From Cellulomonas sp. IC4_254 (GTDB taxonomy: Bacteria > Actinomycetota > Actinomycetes > Actinomycetales > Cellulomonadaceae): a DNA stretch of 54,593 bases. This document shows, in pieces, positions 18,407 to 26,804 of the stretch. How positions within the stretch are numbered: position 1 is the first letter of the stretch; each line of letters opens with the position of its first letter. The position numbers were made by a program, and so were the translations under genes. The stretch is taken from positions 1 through 54,593 of the forward strand of contig NZ_JAANNB010000003.1 in NCBI RefSeq assembly GCF_011603975.1, given 5' to 3'. The notes below the pieces were generated by a model. It had not been told where the DNA came from. It searched no databases and worked only from the letters and a program-made list of their open reading frames with translations.

Positions 18407-19317
18407 CCGGAGCCGCGCGCCGCGCCGCGGTGCTCGGCCACCCGATCGCGCACTCGCTGTCCCCGGTCCTGCACCGGGCCGCCTACCGGGCCCTCGGGCT
18501 CGACGGGTGGTCGTACGACGCGGTCGACGTGACCGAGGAGCAGCTGCCGGCGTTCGTCGGCGACCTCGACGCCTCCTGGGCCGGGCTCAGCCTGACCATG
18601 CCGCTGAAGCAGACCGTGCTGCCGCTGCTCGACCACGTCGAGCCGCTGGCCGCGGTCGTGGGCGCCGTGAACACCGTGCTCGTCCAGGCCGGCGGGTCGG
18701 GACGGCCGGTGCTCACCGGGGCCAACACGGACGTGCACGGCATCGTGGCGGCGCTGTCCGAGGGCCTGGCCGCCGCCGGCGCGCCGGACGGCTCGGCACC
18801 GGCGGGCGAGCGCCCGGCGCGCACCGCGGTCGTGCTCGGCGCCGGGGCCACCGCGGCCTCCGCCCTCGCCGCGCTCGCCGAGCTCGGCTGCGCGACGCCC
18901 GTCGTCCTGGCGCGGTCGCTGGGCCGCACGGGGGCGCTGGCCCGCGCCGCGCACCGGATGGGCGTCGAGCCCGCGTTCCGACCGCTGGACGGCGCGCTCG
19001 CCGCGATGGCGGGCGCCGACCTCGTCGTCTCGACCCTCCCGCCGCGCGCCGCCGACGACCTCGCCGCAGCCCTCGCCGGGGGTGGCGCCACGACGGCACC
19101 CCGCCCCGGTGCCGTGCTGCTCGACGTCGCGTACGACCCGCGGCCCACCGCCCTGCACACGGCGTGGGCCGGCGCGGGCGGCGTCGCGGTGCCGGGGGAG
19201 CGGATGCTGCTGCACCAGGCCGTCGAGCAGGTGCGGCTGATGACCGGGCGCCCGGGGCCGCTCGCCGCGATGGACGCGGCGCTGGGCGCCGCGCTCGACG
19301 CGACCGCGCCCGCCTGA
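18403..19317 (+). CDS. aroE: Shikimate dehydrogenase
   Basis: 304 residues from the GTG overlapping the mltG stop. N-terminal substrate domain with Leu-Gly-His-Pro-Ile-Ala-His-Ser-Leu-Ser-Pro-X-Leu-His, Leu-Ser-Leu-Thr-Met-Pro-Leu-Lys (catalytic Lys) and Gly-Ala-Val-Asn-Thr. Asn-Thr-Asp follows in the shikimate site. The NADP domain has Leu-Gly-Ala-Gly-Ala-Thr-Ala. It reduces 3-dehydroshikimate to shikimate. The next chorismate genes, aroC-aroK-aroB, follow only after a 12.7-kb pilus locus that interrupts what is a continuous aro block in many other actinobacteria. Confidence 0.94.
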   Translation: MTGAARRAAVLGHPIAHSLSPVLHRAAYRALGLDGWSYDAVDVTEEQLPAFVGDLDASWAGLSLTMPLKQTVLPLLDHVEPLAAVVGAVNTVLVQAGGSGRPVLTGANTDVHGIVAALSEGLAAAGAPDGSAPAGERPARTAVVLGAGATAASALAALAELGCATPVVLARSLGRTGALARAAHRMGVEPAFRPLDGALAAMAGADLVVSTLPPRAADDLAAALAGGGATTAPRPGAVLLDVAYDPRPTALHTAWAGAGGVAVPGERMLLHQAVEQVRLMTGRPGPLAAMDAALGAALDATAPA

Positions 19318-19373
19318 CCGGCTGATTCACCCGGCGTCCGGCCGGCGTCCGGGCGTCGCGGGCCGACCGGGCC

Positions 19374-19402
19374 CTCATCTCCCCGCACCCACGTGCCGAT
19401 GG
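19374..19402 (+). promoter_or_regulatory. Candidate sigma-28 (FliA/WhiG-type) promoter of pilB
   Basis: CTCATC (19374-19379), 15 bases, GCCGATGG (19395-19402). The -10 half matches the GCCGAT core of sigma-28 family promoters; the -35 half differs from the other pilus promoters here (CTCAAG) by two bases. It lies 49 bases upstream of pilB. Confidence 0.5.
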
Positions 19403-19451
19403 GTCCTACGGGGCCGGTGCACCTGCCTGCCCCGGACGAAAGGGCAACGGG

Positions 19452-21131
19452 GTGAAGCAGCTCGGCGAGATCCTGCTGGACGAGGGCCTGGTCAGCGAGG
19501 CGCAGCTCATGGCCGCGCTGGACGAGCAGATGGCCCGGGGGCAGTCCCTCGGCCGGACGCTGGTCGAGATCGGGGTCCTCACCGAGGGTCAGCTCGTGGC
19601 CGCGCTGGCGCGGCAGGTCGGCATGGCGTTCGTCGACCTCGACGAGTACCAGGTGGACCGGTCCGCGGTGTCGATGGTCCCCGCGGCGCTCTGCCGGCGG
19701 TACACCGTGCTGCCCGTCGGGTTCCAGGACGGCGCGCTCGTGCTCGCGACCGCCGACCCGGGCAACGTGGTCGCCGTCGACGACGTGCGCACCGTCTCGG
19801 GCATGGCCGTGCTGCCGATCGTCGCCACCTACGAGAACCTCAGCCGCGCGATCGAGCGGTTCTGCCGCGCCGACGGCGAGATGGAGGACCTGTCCTCCGC
19901 GTTCGAGGAGGAGCAGCAGTCCCAGCAGGCCGAGGTCGACCTGTCCAGCATCGGCAGCTCCGTCGACGACGACGCCCCGATCGTCCGGTACGTCAACCTG
20001 CTGGTGACCCAGGCGATCTCCGACCGGGCCTCCGACATCCACATCGAGCCCAGCGAGCACGACCTGCGCGTCCGCTACCGGATCGACGGCGTGCTGCACG
20101 AGATGCAGCGCTCGCCCAAGCAGATCCAGGGCGGCGTGATCTCGCGCGTCAAGATCATGTCGGACATCGACATCGCCGAGCGCCGCAAGCCGCAGGACGG
20201 CCGCATGTCCGTCACGCACAACGGCCGCAAGATCGACCTCCGCGTCGCCACGCTGCCGACCGTGTGGGGCGAGAAGATCGTCATGCGGATCCTGGACAAC
20301 TCCACGGCCTCGCTGGACCTGCGTGACCTGGCGTTCCTCGAGCACAACTACGAGTCGTACAAGGACGCGTACACCAAGCCCTACGGGATGATCCTGGTCA
20401 CCGGCCCCACGGGCTCCGGCAAGTCGACCACCCTGTACGCGACCCTGAACGCCGTCTCCAAGCCGGAGATCAACGTCATCACCGTCGAGGACCCGGTCGA
20501 GTACCGGCTCGCCGGCATCAACCAGGTCCAGGTGAACCCCAAGGCCGGCCTCACGTTCGCCGGCGCGCTGCGCTCCATCCTGCGGTCCGACCCCGACGTC
20601 GTCCTGCTCGGTGAGATCCGCGACCACGAGACCGCCCAGATCGCCATCGAGGCGGCGCTCACCGGTCACCTCGTGCTGTCGACCCTGCACACCAACGACG
20701 CGCCGTCGGCCATCACCCGGCTCACCGAGATGGGCATCGAGCCCTTCCTCGTCGGCTCCGCGCTCGACGCCGTCGTCGCCCAGCGGCTCGCCCGCCGGCT
20801 CTGCGCCAAGTGCTGCGAGCCGTACATCCCGACCGAGACCGAGCTCATCGGCGCCCGGTTCCCCTGGGTGCCGGGGGAGCCGCTGCCCGAGCTGTTCCGG
20901 CCCGTCGGCTGCGTCGCCTGCTCGCGCACCGGGTACCGCGGCCGCGTCGCGCTGCACGAGGTCATGCGGGTCACCGAGGACATCGAGCGCCTCGCCGTCG
21001 CCCGCGCCTCGGCCGCCGAGATCGGGGCCACCGCGCGGCAGCAGGGCATGATCACGCTCCGCGACGACGGCTGGCAGAAGGTCGCGCTGGGGCAGACGTC
21101 GGTCGAGGAGATCCTCCGGGTCGTCGCCTGA
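19452..21131 (+). CDS. pilB: Type IV pilus extension ATPase PilB
   Basis: 559 residues from GTG; GGACGAAAGGGC upstream holds the ribosome binding site. N-terminal MshEN domain with two Leu-Gly-X2-Leu repeats (about residues 3-27 and 37-60), a linker, then the secretion ATPase: Walker A Gly318-Pro-Thr-Gly-Ser-Gly-Lys-Ser325, Asp box and Walker B (Leu-Leu-Gly-Glu-Ile-Arg-Asp), and the PilB/GspE zinc site Cys451-X2-Cys454 plus Cys487-X2-Cys490. It powers pilus assembly from the cytoplasm. The Arg that usually begins each MshEN repeat and contacts c-di-GMP is Gln or Ser here. First gene of the pilus locus. Confidence 0.95.
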   Translation: MKQLGEILLDEGLVSEAQLMAALDEQMARGQSLGRTLVEIGVLTEGQLVAALARQVGMAFVDLDEYQVDRSAVSMVPAALCRRYTVLPVGFQDGALVLATADPGNVVAVDDVRTVSGMAVLPIVATYENLSRAIERFCRADGEMEDLSSAFEEEQQSQQAEVDLSSIGSSVDDDAPIVRYVNLLVTQAISDRASDIHIEPSEHDLRVRYRIDGVLHEMQRSPKQIQGGVISRVKIMSDIDIAERRKPQDGRMSVTHNGRKIDLRVATLPTVWGEKIVMRILDNSTASLDLRDLAFLEHNYESYKDAYTKPYGMILVTGPTGSGKSTTLYATLNAVSKPEINVITVEDPVEYRLAGINQVQVNPKAGLTFAGALRSILRSDPDVVLLGEIRDHETAQIAIEAALTGHLVLSTLHTNDAPSAITRLTEMGIEPFLVGSALDAVVAQRLARRLCAKCCEPYIPTETELIGARFPWVPGEPLPELFRPVGCVACSRTGYRGRVALHEVMRVTEDIERLAVARASAAEIGATARQQGMITLRDDGWQKVALGQTSVEEILRVVA

Positions 21132-21219
21132 CCGGTCCGTCGGCGGGTCGGCCCGCGGGCCGCTGACCCGCGCCCACGGGTGGTCCGCCCGGGCGGGGGA
21201 GTGGAAGCGCGGCAGAACC

Positions 21220-21248
21220 CTCAAGAGAGCGCACCACTGCGCCGATCA
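21220..21248 (+). promoter_or_regulatory. Candidate sigma-28 (FliA/WhiG-type) promoter of pilT
   Basis: CTCAAG (21220-21225), 15 bases, GCCGATCA (21241-21248). This is the best of the four copies. It lies 56 bases before the GTG of pilT, in a 173-base gap that otherwise shows only the ribosome binding site GAGGAAGGGG. Confidence 0.65.
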
Positions 21249-21304
21249 GGGGATGCGTAGCAGGGCCCGGTGTGCCACCGGGTGGGCGAGGAAGGGGAAC
21301 GACG

Positions 21305-22864
21305 GTGAGCGAGTCCTACACGGGCGACCCGGCGGAGACGCGGGCACTCCCGCCGTACCTGCCGCCGACGGGCCAGGCGCCGGCCGCGTCCCAGGCGCCG
21401 GCGGGTCCGCCGGCGTACGCGGTCCCGCCGGTGCTGCCGCCGCAGGGCGCGCCGGCCGGCTACGGCTCCACGCTGCCGACCGCGGGGTACGGCGGCCCGG
21501 TGGCGGCGCCGTCCGGTGCGCCGGGAGCCCCGGGCGCCGCCCCGACGCGTGCGTCGCTCCGCCAGGCGCAGCCGCCGGTCGCGCCCCCGCAGCCCGGCGC
21601 GCCGACGCAGGTGCTCGCCCAGCCGCAGGGCGCGCCGCCGGCCCGTCCCGCGGCGCCGTCGCAGCCCTCGGCCCCGGTCGCGGCCCCGGTGCCGCAGCGC
21701 GCCGGCATGGGCCAGCGCGCCGAGGACGGCGACGTGCCCCTGGACGCCGTCCTGGTCCGCATGGTCCAGCTCGGGGCCTCCGACCTGCACCTCACCAGCG
21801 GCTCGGCGCCGATGGTCCGGGTCAGCGGCACGCTGCACCCGCTCGAGGAGTTCCCGGTGCTCGCCCCCGACGCGCTGCGCCGCACGATCTACTCGGTGCT
21901 GACCCAGAAGCAGCGCGAGCAGTACGAGGCGGCCCTCGAGCTCGACTTCGCGTACGCCGTGCGCGGGCACGCGCGGTTCCGCGTGAACCTGTACCAGCAG
22001 CGGGAGTCCATCGGCGCGGTGTTCCGCGTGATCCCGTACGAGATCAAGGAGCTCGCCCAGCTCGGCGTGCCGCCGGTCGTCGGCTCGTTCGCCGGCCTGC
22101 CCCGAGGCCTGGTCCTCGTGACGGGTCCGACCGGCTCCGGCAAGTCGACGACGCTCGCGTCGATCATCGACCTCGCCAACCGGACCCGAGCCGACCACAT
22201 CATGACCGTCGAGGACCCGATCGAGTTCCTGCACCGGCACAAGCGGTCGATCATCAACCAGCGCGAGGTCGGCGCGGACACGCACTCGTTCGCGAACGCT
22301 CTCAAGCACGTGCTGCGCCAGGACCCGGACATCATCCTGGTCGGCGAGATGCGCGACCTGGAGACCATCTCCGTCGCGCTGACCGCCGCGGAGACCGGCC
22401 ACCTGGTGTTCGCCACGCTGCACACGCAGGACGCCGCGCAGACGATCGACCGCATCATCGACGTGTTCCCGTCGCACCAGCAGGACCAGGTGCGCACCCA
22501 GCTTGCCGCCTCGCTGCAGGCCGTGGTCTGCCAGACGCTCTGCAAGACCGCCAACGGGCAGGGCCGTGTGGTGGCCACCGAGGTCATGATCGCGACGCCC
22601 GCGATCCGGAACCTGATCCGCGAGGGCAAGACGCACCAGATCTACTCGTCGATGCAGGCCGGCACCGACGCCGGCATGCACACCCTCGACCAGAACCTGT
22701 CCGACCTGGTGCGCACCGGCAAGGTCACGTACGAGGTCGCGCTCGAGAAGGCGCACCACATCGAGGACTTCAACAAGATGGTCGGCCGCACCGCCCGGAT
22801 GAACCAGGGTGCGTCGGCGCTCAACAGCACCGGCGTCGGGTCCGGGTTCGGAGGGCAGTTCTGA
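21305..22864 (+). CDS. pilT: Type IV pilus retraction ATPase PilT, with a Pro/Ala-rich N-terminal extension
   Basis: 519 residues from the GTG at 21305, placed just after GAGGAAGGGG. Residues 1-145 are Pro/Ala/Gly/Gln-rich and probably disordered; ordinary PilT has about 345 residues and lacks this. The remainder is a complete PilT: an N-terminal domain beginning Leu-Gly-Ala-Ser-Asp-Leu-His-Leu, Walker A Gly274-Pro-Thr-Gly-Ser-Gly-Lys-Ser281, Walker B Gly-Glu-Met-Arg-Asp, the His box (Thr-Leu-His-Thr), and the PilT hallmark Ala433-Ile-Arg-Asn-Leu-Ile-Arg-Glu. PilT drives depolymerisation and twitching. Its stop shares a base with the pilC start (TGATG). Confidence 0.95.
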   Translation: MSESYTGDPAETRALPPYLPPTGQAPAASQAPAGPPAYAVPPVLPPQGAPAGYGSTLPTAGYGGPVAAPSGAPGAPGAAPTRASLRQAQPPVAPPQPGAPTQVLAQPQGAPPARPAAPSQPSAPVAAPVPQRAGMGQRAEDGDVPLDAVLVRMVQLGASDLHLTSGSAPMVRVSGTLHPLEEFPVLAPDALRRTIYSVLTQKQREQYEAALELDFAYAVRGHARFRVNLYQQRESIGAVFRVIPYEIKELAQLGVPPVVGSFAGLPRGLVLVTGPTGSGKSTTLASIIDLANRTRADHIMTVEDPIEFLHRHKRSIINQREVGADTHSFANALKHVLRQDPDIILVGEMRDLETISVALTAAETGHLVFATLHTQDAAQTIDRIIDVFPSHQQDQVRTQLAASLQAVVCQTLCKTANGQGRVVATEVMIATPAIRNLIREGKTHQIYSSMQAGTDAGMHTLDQNLSDLVRTGKVTYEVALEKAHHIEDFNKMVGRTARMNQGASALNSTGVGSGFGGQF

Positions 22865-24090
22865 TGGCGGTCGCCCGCACGTACGAGTACTCGATCCGGG
22901 ACGGCGGCGGCAAGCTCGTCAAGGGCCGGATCGAGGCCCCCAGCCAGGCCGCCGTCGTCAACCGGCTCCGGACCATGGGCATGGCCCCGCTGTCCATCAA
23001 CGAGGTCCAGAACACCGGCCTGCAGCGGGAGATCACGATCCCCGGCTTCGGCGAGCGGGTGAAGCTCAAGGACCTCGCGGTCATGGCCCGGCAGATGGCG
23101 ACCATGATCTCGGCCGGCCTGTCCCTGCTGCGCGCGCTGTCGATCCTCGCGGCGCAGACCGAGAACAAGGCGCTCGCCAAGGTGCTCGCGCAGGTCCGTG
23201 CCGACGTCGAGACCGGCAACTCGCTGTCCGACGGGCTGTCCCGGCACCCCGACACGTTCCCGCCGATCATGATCAACATGATCAAGGCCGGCGAGGTCGG
23301 CGGCTTCCTCGAGGAGGCGCTGAAGTCCGTCGCCGAGAACTTCGAGTCCGAGGTCAAGCTCAAGGCGCAGATCAAGTCCGCGATGACCTACCCCGTGATG
23401 GTGTTCATCATGGCGATCCTGGCGGTCGTCGGCATGCTGCTGTTCATCGTGCCGATCTTCGAGCAGATGTTCACCGACCTCGGCGGCAAGCTGCCGTGGC
23501 CGACGCAGGTGCTGGTGGTCCTGTCCGGCGTCATGAAGTGGCTCGCGCCGGTGCTGCTGGTGGTGACCATCGTGTTCGCGTTCTGGTGGCGCAAGCACAA
23601 GAACGACGACGCGATCCGGTCCCGGGTGCAGCCGTTCACGCTGCGGGTGCCGATCTTCGGCCCGCTGTTCAAGAAGGTGGCGATCGCCCGGTTCACCCGG
23701 AACTTCGGCACCATGCTCAGCGCCGGCGTGCCGATCCTGCAGTCCCTGGAGATCGTCGGGCAGACGTCGGGCAACTGGGCCATCGAGCAGGCGGTCAAGG
23801 ACGTCCAGGACAGCGTGCGCACCGGGCAGTCGCTCGCGGCCCCGTTGGCGAATCACCCGGTGTTCCCGCCGATGGTCACGCAGATGGTCGCGACGGGTGA
23901 GGACTCCGGCTCGCTGGAGCTGATGCTGAAGAAGGTCTCCGAGTTCTACGACGAGGAGGTCTCGGCCACCACGGAGCAGCTCACGTCGCTCATCGAGCCC
24001 CTCATGATCGCGATCCTGGGCACGATCATCGGCGGCATGATCATCGCGCTCTACATGCCGATCTTCTCGATCTTCGAGCTCGTCGGCTGA
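22864..24090 (+). CDS. pilC: Type IV pilus inner-membrane platform protein PilC
   Basis: 408 residues from ATG. Two GspF domains are visible: the first cytoplasmic domain (about 60-170, Met-Ala-Arg-Gln-Met-Ala-Thr-Met-Ile-Ser-Ala-Gly), helices at about 175-200 and 215-240, the second domain (about 270-375, Phe-X-Arg-Asn-Phe-Gly-Thr-Met-Leu-Ser-Ala-Gly) and a last helix at about 380-403. Full length for PilC. It is the membrane rotor platform on which PilB and PilT act. Coupled to pilT by a one-base overlap; pilA follows after 158 bases. Confidence 0.95.
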   Translation: MAVARTYEYSIRDGGGKLVKGRIEAPSQAAVVNRLRTMGMAPLSINEVQNTGLQREITIPGFGERVKLKDLAVMARQMATMISAGLSLLRALSILAAQTENKALAKVLAQVRADVETGNSLSDGLSRHPDTFPPIMINMIKAGEVGGFLEEALKSVAENFESEVKLKAQIKSAMTYPVMVFIMAILAVVGMLLFIVPIFEQMFTDLGGKLPWPTQVLVVLSGVMKWLAPVLLVVTIVFAFWWRKHKNDDAIRSRVQPFTLRVPIFGPLFKKVAIARFTRNFGTMLSAGVPILQSLEIVGQTSGNWAIEQAVKDVQDSVRTGQSLAAPLANHPVFPPMVTQMVATGEDSGSLELMLKKVSEFYDEEVSATTEQLTSLIEPLMIAILGTIIGGMIIALYMPIFSIFELVG

Positions 24091-24151
24091 CGAATCGGAC
24101 ATCTGTCACATTGCACCGCCTTCCGGGCGAGAAGGACCACCCGTTCGGGGG

Positions 24152-24179
24152 ATCAAGACACCTGGTCACAGGCCGATGA
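24152..24179 (+). promoter_or_regulatory. Candidate sigma-28 (FliA/WhiG-type) promoter of pilA
   Basis: ATCAAG (24152-24157), 14 bases, GCCGATGA (24172-24179). One base shorter than the other copies. It lies 69 bases before the pilA start in an unusually AT-rich gap (24091-24248) for this chromosome. Small dyads such as CCTG-GTCA-CAGG lie in the spacer. Confidence 0.55.
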
Positions 24180-24248
24180 ACTGGGTGCAAGACCTTGAAC
24201 GCCGCATTTCGCGGCACTCGTCCCGAACTTTCCCAGAAGAGGTCAACA

Positions 24249-24659
24249 ATGCACGCTCGCATCCGTGAGGTCATGGACAAGCGCCAGAACGGTGAGAAGG
24301 GCTTCACGCTCATCGAGCTCCTGGTCGTCATCATCATCATCGGCATCCTCGCCGCGATCGCCATCCCGGCGTTCCTGAACCAGCGCCAGAAGGCGTGGGC
24401 TTCGCAGGTCGAGTCCGACCTCAAGAACGCCGCGATCGCCGCCGAGTCGTACGCGGTCGGGAACAACGGTTCGTACGAGGACCTGACGACGGACCTTCTC
24501 AAGTCGAACGGCTACAACCCCACCAAGGACGTCACGGTCACGCTCGACGGTGCGCCGACGGTCTCGGGCTACAAGCTCAAGGGCGTCAACGCGAACCTGG
24601 ACGGCAAGACTTGGACGTACGACAGCGCGACCGGTGTGATCACGCCGCCGGCGAACTGA
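24249..24659 (+). CDS. pilA: Major type IV pilin PilA (type IVa prepilin)
   Basis: 136 residues from the ATG at 24249, preceded by AGAAGAGGT. A second in-frame ATG at 24273 would give a shorter leader. The leader peptide ends Glu-Lys-Gly18, and the mature chain begins Phe19-Thr-Leu-Ile-Glu23, with the +5 Glu needed for assembly, followed by a hydrophobic helix of about 22 residues and Pro. The globular part is short (about 90 residues), has no cysteine pair and ends Pro-Pro-Ala-Asn. PilD should cleave after Gly18. A strong hairpin follows, which would favour more pilA than downstream mRNA. Confidence 0.95.
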   Translation: MHARIREVMDKRQNGEKGFTLIELLVVIIIIGILAAIAIPAFLNQRQKAWASQVESDLKNAAIAAESYAVGNNGSYEDLTTDLLKSNGYNPTKDVTVTLDGAPTVSGYKLKGVNANLDGKTWTYDSATGVITPPAN

Positions 24660-24678
24660 CGCAGCAGCAGTCCCACAA

Positions 24679-24714
24679 CGGTGCGGGGTGTCGCCTCGGC
24701 GGCACCCCGCACCG
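24679..24714 (+). terminator. Strong hairpin after pilA (terminator or 3' stabiliser)
   Basis: CGGTGCGGGGTG (24679-24690) pairs perfectly with CACCCCGCACCG (24703-24714); CGCC/GGCG extends the stem inside. It lies 20 bases after the pilA stop and 34 bases before the next gene, so it probably limits read-through into the minor pilin genes or protects the pilA mRNA end. Confidence 0.65.
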
Positions 24715-24747
24715 CGCATGTCCGGCACGACCACGAGAGGTGAGGCA

Positions 24748-26130
24748 GTGCGAGCACTCCTGGCCCGCGCACGCGCGCGGCACGCGGGGCGGTCCGACGC
24801 GGGCATCACGCTCGCCGAGGTCCTGGTCGCGATGCTGATCTTCGCGATCATCTCGACCGGCTTCATCGCCACCTCGATCACCGTCATCTCCGTGACCCGG
24901 GACTCGCGTGCCCGCGAGGTGGCGGCCAACCTCGCCGCGGAGGAGATCGACCTCGCGCGCGACACCGAGGACCTGTTCACCCTGCTCGACGGGTCCCGGT
25001 CGGTGAGCCTGAACGGCGACACCTTCCACGTGACGCGCACCACCAGCTGGGTGACCAACCCCGACCAGGACTTCTCGTGCGGCGGCGCCGGCGGCATCGG
25101 CGCCGCGGCGGGCGGCACGCTGCGCTACAAGCGGGTGAGCGTCGCGGTGACGTGGGACAACATGCGCGACGGCGCGCGTGCGGTCCGCTCCGACACCGTG
25201 ATCAACCCCGGGGCGAAGCTCAACGACCCGACGCTCGGCACGATCATCGTCTCGGTGCTCAACGGGGCCGGCACCGGGTCCAAGGACGTGGCGGTCTCCA
25301 CCTCGCCGTCGGCGGGTTCCGTGATCAGCCCCACGGACGCCCAGGGCTGCACCTACGTGCTCAAGGTCAAGCCGCAGAGCTACACGGTCTCGATCTCGCG
25401 GTCCGGCTACGTCGACTCGAACCAGCAGAGCTCGGCGTCGCAGACGGTGTCGGTGGTCGCGGGCCAGTCGACCACCGTCGGGTTCCAGTACGACAAGGCG
25501 GCGGTGTTCACGGCCCGGCTCGCCTCGACCGCCCCGGCGGGCGTGGCTCCGAAGATCGCGACGAACATGAAGACGACGTTCACCAACACGTACGGCATCT
25601 TCAACCGCACCGCGGACAGCGGTTCGGGCACGACGCAGAAGTTCAACCTGCACCCGTTCTCGCAGGGCTACCAGGCCTACGCCGGCACCTGCGACGCCGC
25701 CGACCCGATGCAGTGGCCGGACGAGGCGGTGGCCGGCGGGACGCTGCACGGCGAACGGCTGCCCAACGTCGCGGCGGCCCCGGGCGGCGCGGCCACGGTC
25801 GACGTCCCGATGGGTCTGGTCCAGATCACCGGCGGGTCCGGGGGCTCCTACCTCAAGGCCGTGTCCGTGAACCCCCCCAAGGGCTCCCCGCTGCCGGGCT
25901 GCGCGGCGGTCGAGACGCTCACCTTCGGCAACGTGCTGGGCGGCGGGACGACGGTGGTGGCCCTGCCCTACGGGAGCTGGCAGCTGTACCGAGGCACGAC
26001 CGCGGGCACCCAGACCACGCTCGCGCCCGCGAGCAGCATCTCGTTCCCGGCGCCCGCGGTGCCGCAGCGCAGCACGGTCGCCGCCGACGGGACGGTCACG
26101 CTCGACCCGCGCGTGGTGGTGGCGCCGTGA
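24748..26130 (+). CDS. Minor-pilin-like protein (PilV type) with a large beta-rich C-terminal part
   Basis: 460 residues from the GTG at 24748, chosen because GAGAGGTGAG precedes it; an upstream ATG at 24718 has no such site and sits against the pilA hairpin. Type III signal: cleavage after Gly19, then Ile-Thr-Leu-Ala-Glu24 with Glu at +5 and a hydrophobic helix. Residues about 160-252 look like a carboxypeptidase-regulatory/CnaB-like beta sandwich (repeated Thr/Ser/Val strands, Ser-Tyr-Thr-Val-Ser, Gly-Tyr-Val-Asp). The remaining 200 residues are another beta-rich, Gly-rich part without a recognised motif. Such a size suits a pilus-tip adhesin or initiator. Overlaps the next gene (GTGA). Confidence 0.8.
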   Translation: MRALLARARARHAGRSDAGITLAEVLVAMLIFAIISTGFIATSITVISVTRDSRAREVAANLAAEEIDLARDTEDLFTLLDGSRSVSLNGDTFHVTRTTSWVTNPDQDFSCGGAGGIGAAAGGTLRYKRVSVAVTWDNMRDGARAVRSDTVINPGAKLNDPTLGTIIVSVLNGAGTGSKDVAVSTSPSAGSVISPTDAQGCTYVLKVKPQSYTVSISRSGYVDSNQQSSASQTVSVVAGQSTTVGFQYDKAAVFTARLASTAPAGVAPKIATNMKTTFTNTYGIFNRTADSGSGTTQKFNLHPFSQGYQAYAGTCDAADPMQWPDEAVAGGTLHGERLPNVAAAPGGAATVDVPMGLVQITGGSGGSYLKAVSVNPPKGSPLPGCAAVETLTFGNVLGGGTTVVALPYGSWQLYRGTTAGTQTTLAPASSISFPAPAVPQRSTVAADGTVTLDPRVVVAP

Positions 26131-26804
26131 GGCGGGTGCGCGCGGTGCTGCGGCAGCGCGGTGACGCGGGCGTCACGATCACCGAGCTGATCGTGACGAT
26201 GGCGCTGCTCAGCGTCGTCACCACCCTCATCCTCGTCATGGTCACCACTGTCGCGCGGAACTTCACGCACGAGCGGACCGCCACCGACAACGCGATGAAC
26301 GCGTCGAACGGTATGAACGAGCTCACCCGCGTCATCCGCTCGGGGACGGCGCTGCAGCTCACCGGCGTCGCCGAGCAGCAGCCGCCGTTCGTGTCGGCCG
26401 GGACGAACTCCGTGCAGATGTACGTGTACATCGACGCGGACTCGGCGAACCCCCGGCCGCTCAAGGTGCAGTTCAGCATCGACTCGGCCGGCCGGGTGCG
26501 CGAGACCCGGTGGCTCGCCACGACGTCGAAGTCGCCCTGGACGTTCTCCACCTCGTCGTCGGTGCGGACCATCGCGCGCTCCGTCCCGGCCGGGGCGCCC
26601 CAGCTGTTCCGGTACTACGACGCGGGTGGCGACGAGCTCACCGTGCCGGACACCGGGACGCTGACCGCGGCCCAGATCGACCTGGTGGCGTCGGTGCAGA
26701 TCTCCCTGACCGTGCAGTCGGACACCTCATCCCGCGTGGACCCGGTGACGCTGCAGAACACCGTCGGCATCCCCAATCTCGGCGTCTCGAGGATCAAGCC
26801 ATGA
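26127..26804 (+). CDS. Minor-pilin-like protein (PilW/PulJ type)
   Basis: 225 residues from the GTG overlapping the previous stop. Signal: Arg-Gly-Asp-Ala-Gly15, then Val-Thr-Ile-Thr-Glu20 with Glu at +5 and a hydrophobic helix to about residue 43. The following region (Ala-Met-Asn-Ala-Ser-X-Gly-Met-Asn-Glu-Leu-Thr-Arg-Val-Ile-Arg) is the helix that PilW/PulJ minor pilins show after the N-terminal segment. The rest is a beta-rich domain of ordinary composition. It would form part of the priming tip complex together with its neighbours. Overlaps the next gene by four bases (ATGA). Confidence 0.82.
   Translation: MRRVRAVLRQRGDAGVTITELIVTMALLSVVTTLILVMVTTVARNFTHERTATDNAMNASNGMNELTRVIRSGTALQLTGVAEQQPPFVSAGTNSVQMYVYIDADSANPRPLKVQFSIDSAGRVRETRWLATTSKSPWTFSTSSSVRTIARSVPAGAPQLFRYYDAGGDELTVPDTGTLTAAQIDLVASVQISLTVQSDTSSRVDPVTLQNTVGIPNLGVSRIKP

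Noticed and set aside
24091-24248. c-di-GMP riboswitch before pilA
   Set aside because: The gap is AT-rich and contains small dyads, and such riboswitches do occur before pil genes, but I could not find the conserved core of either known class. The sigma-28-like promoter explains the sequence better.
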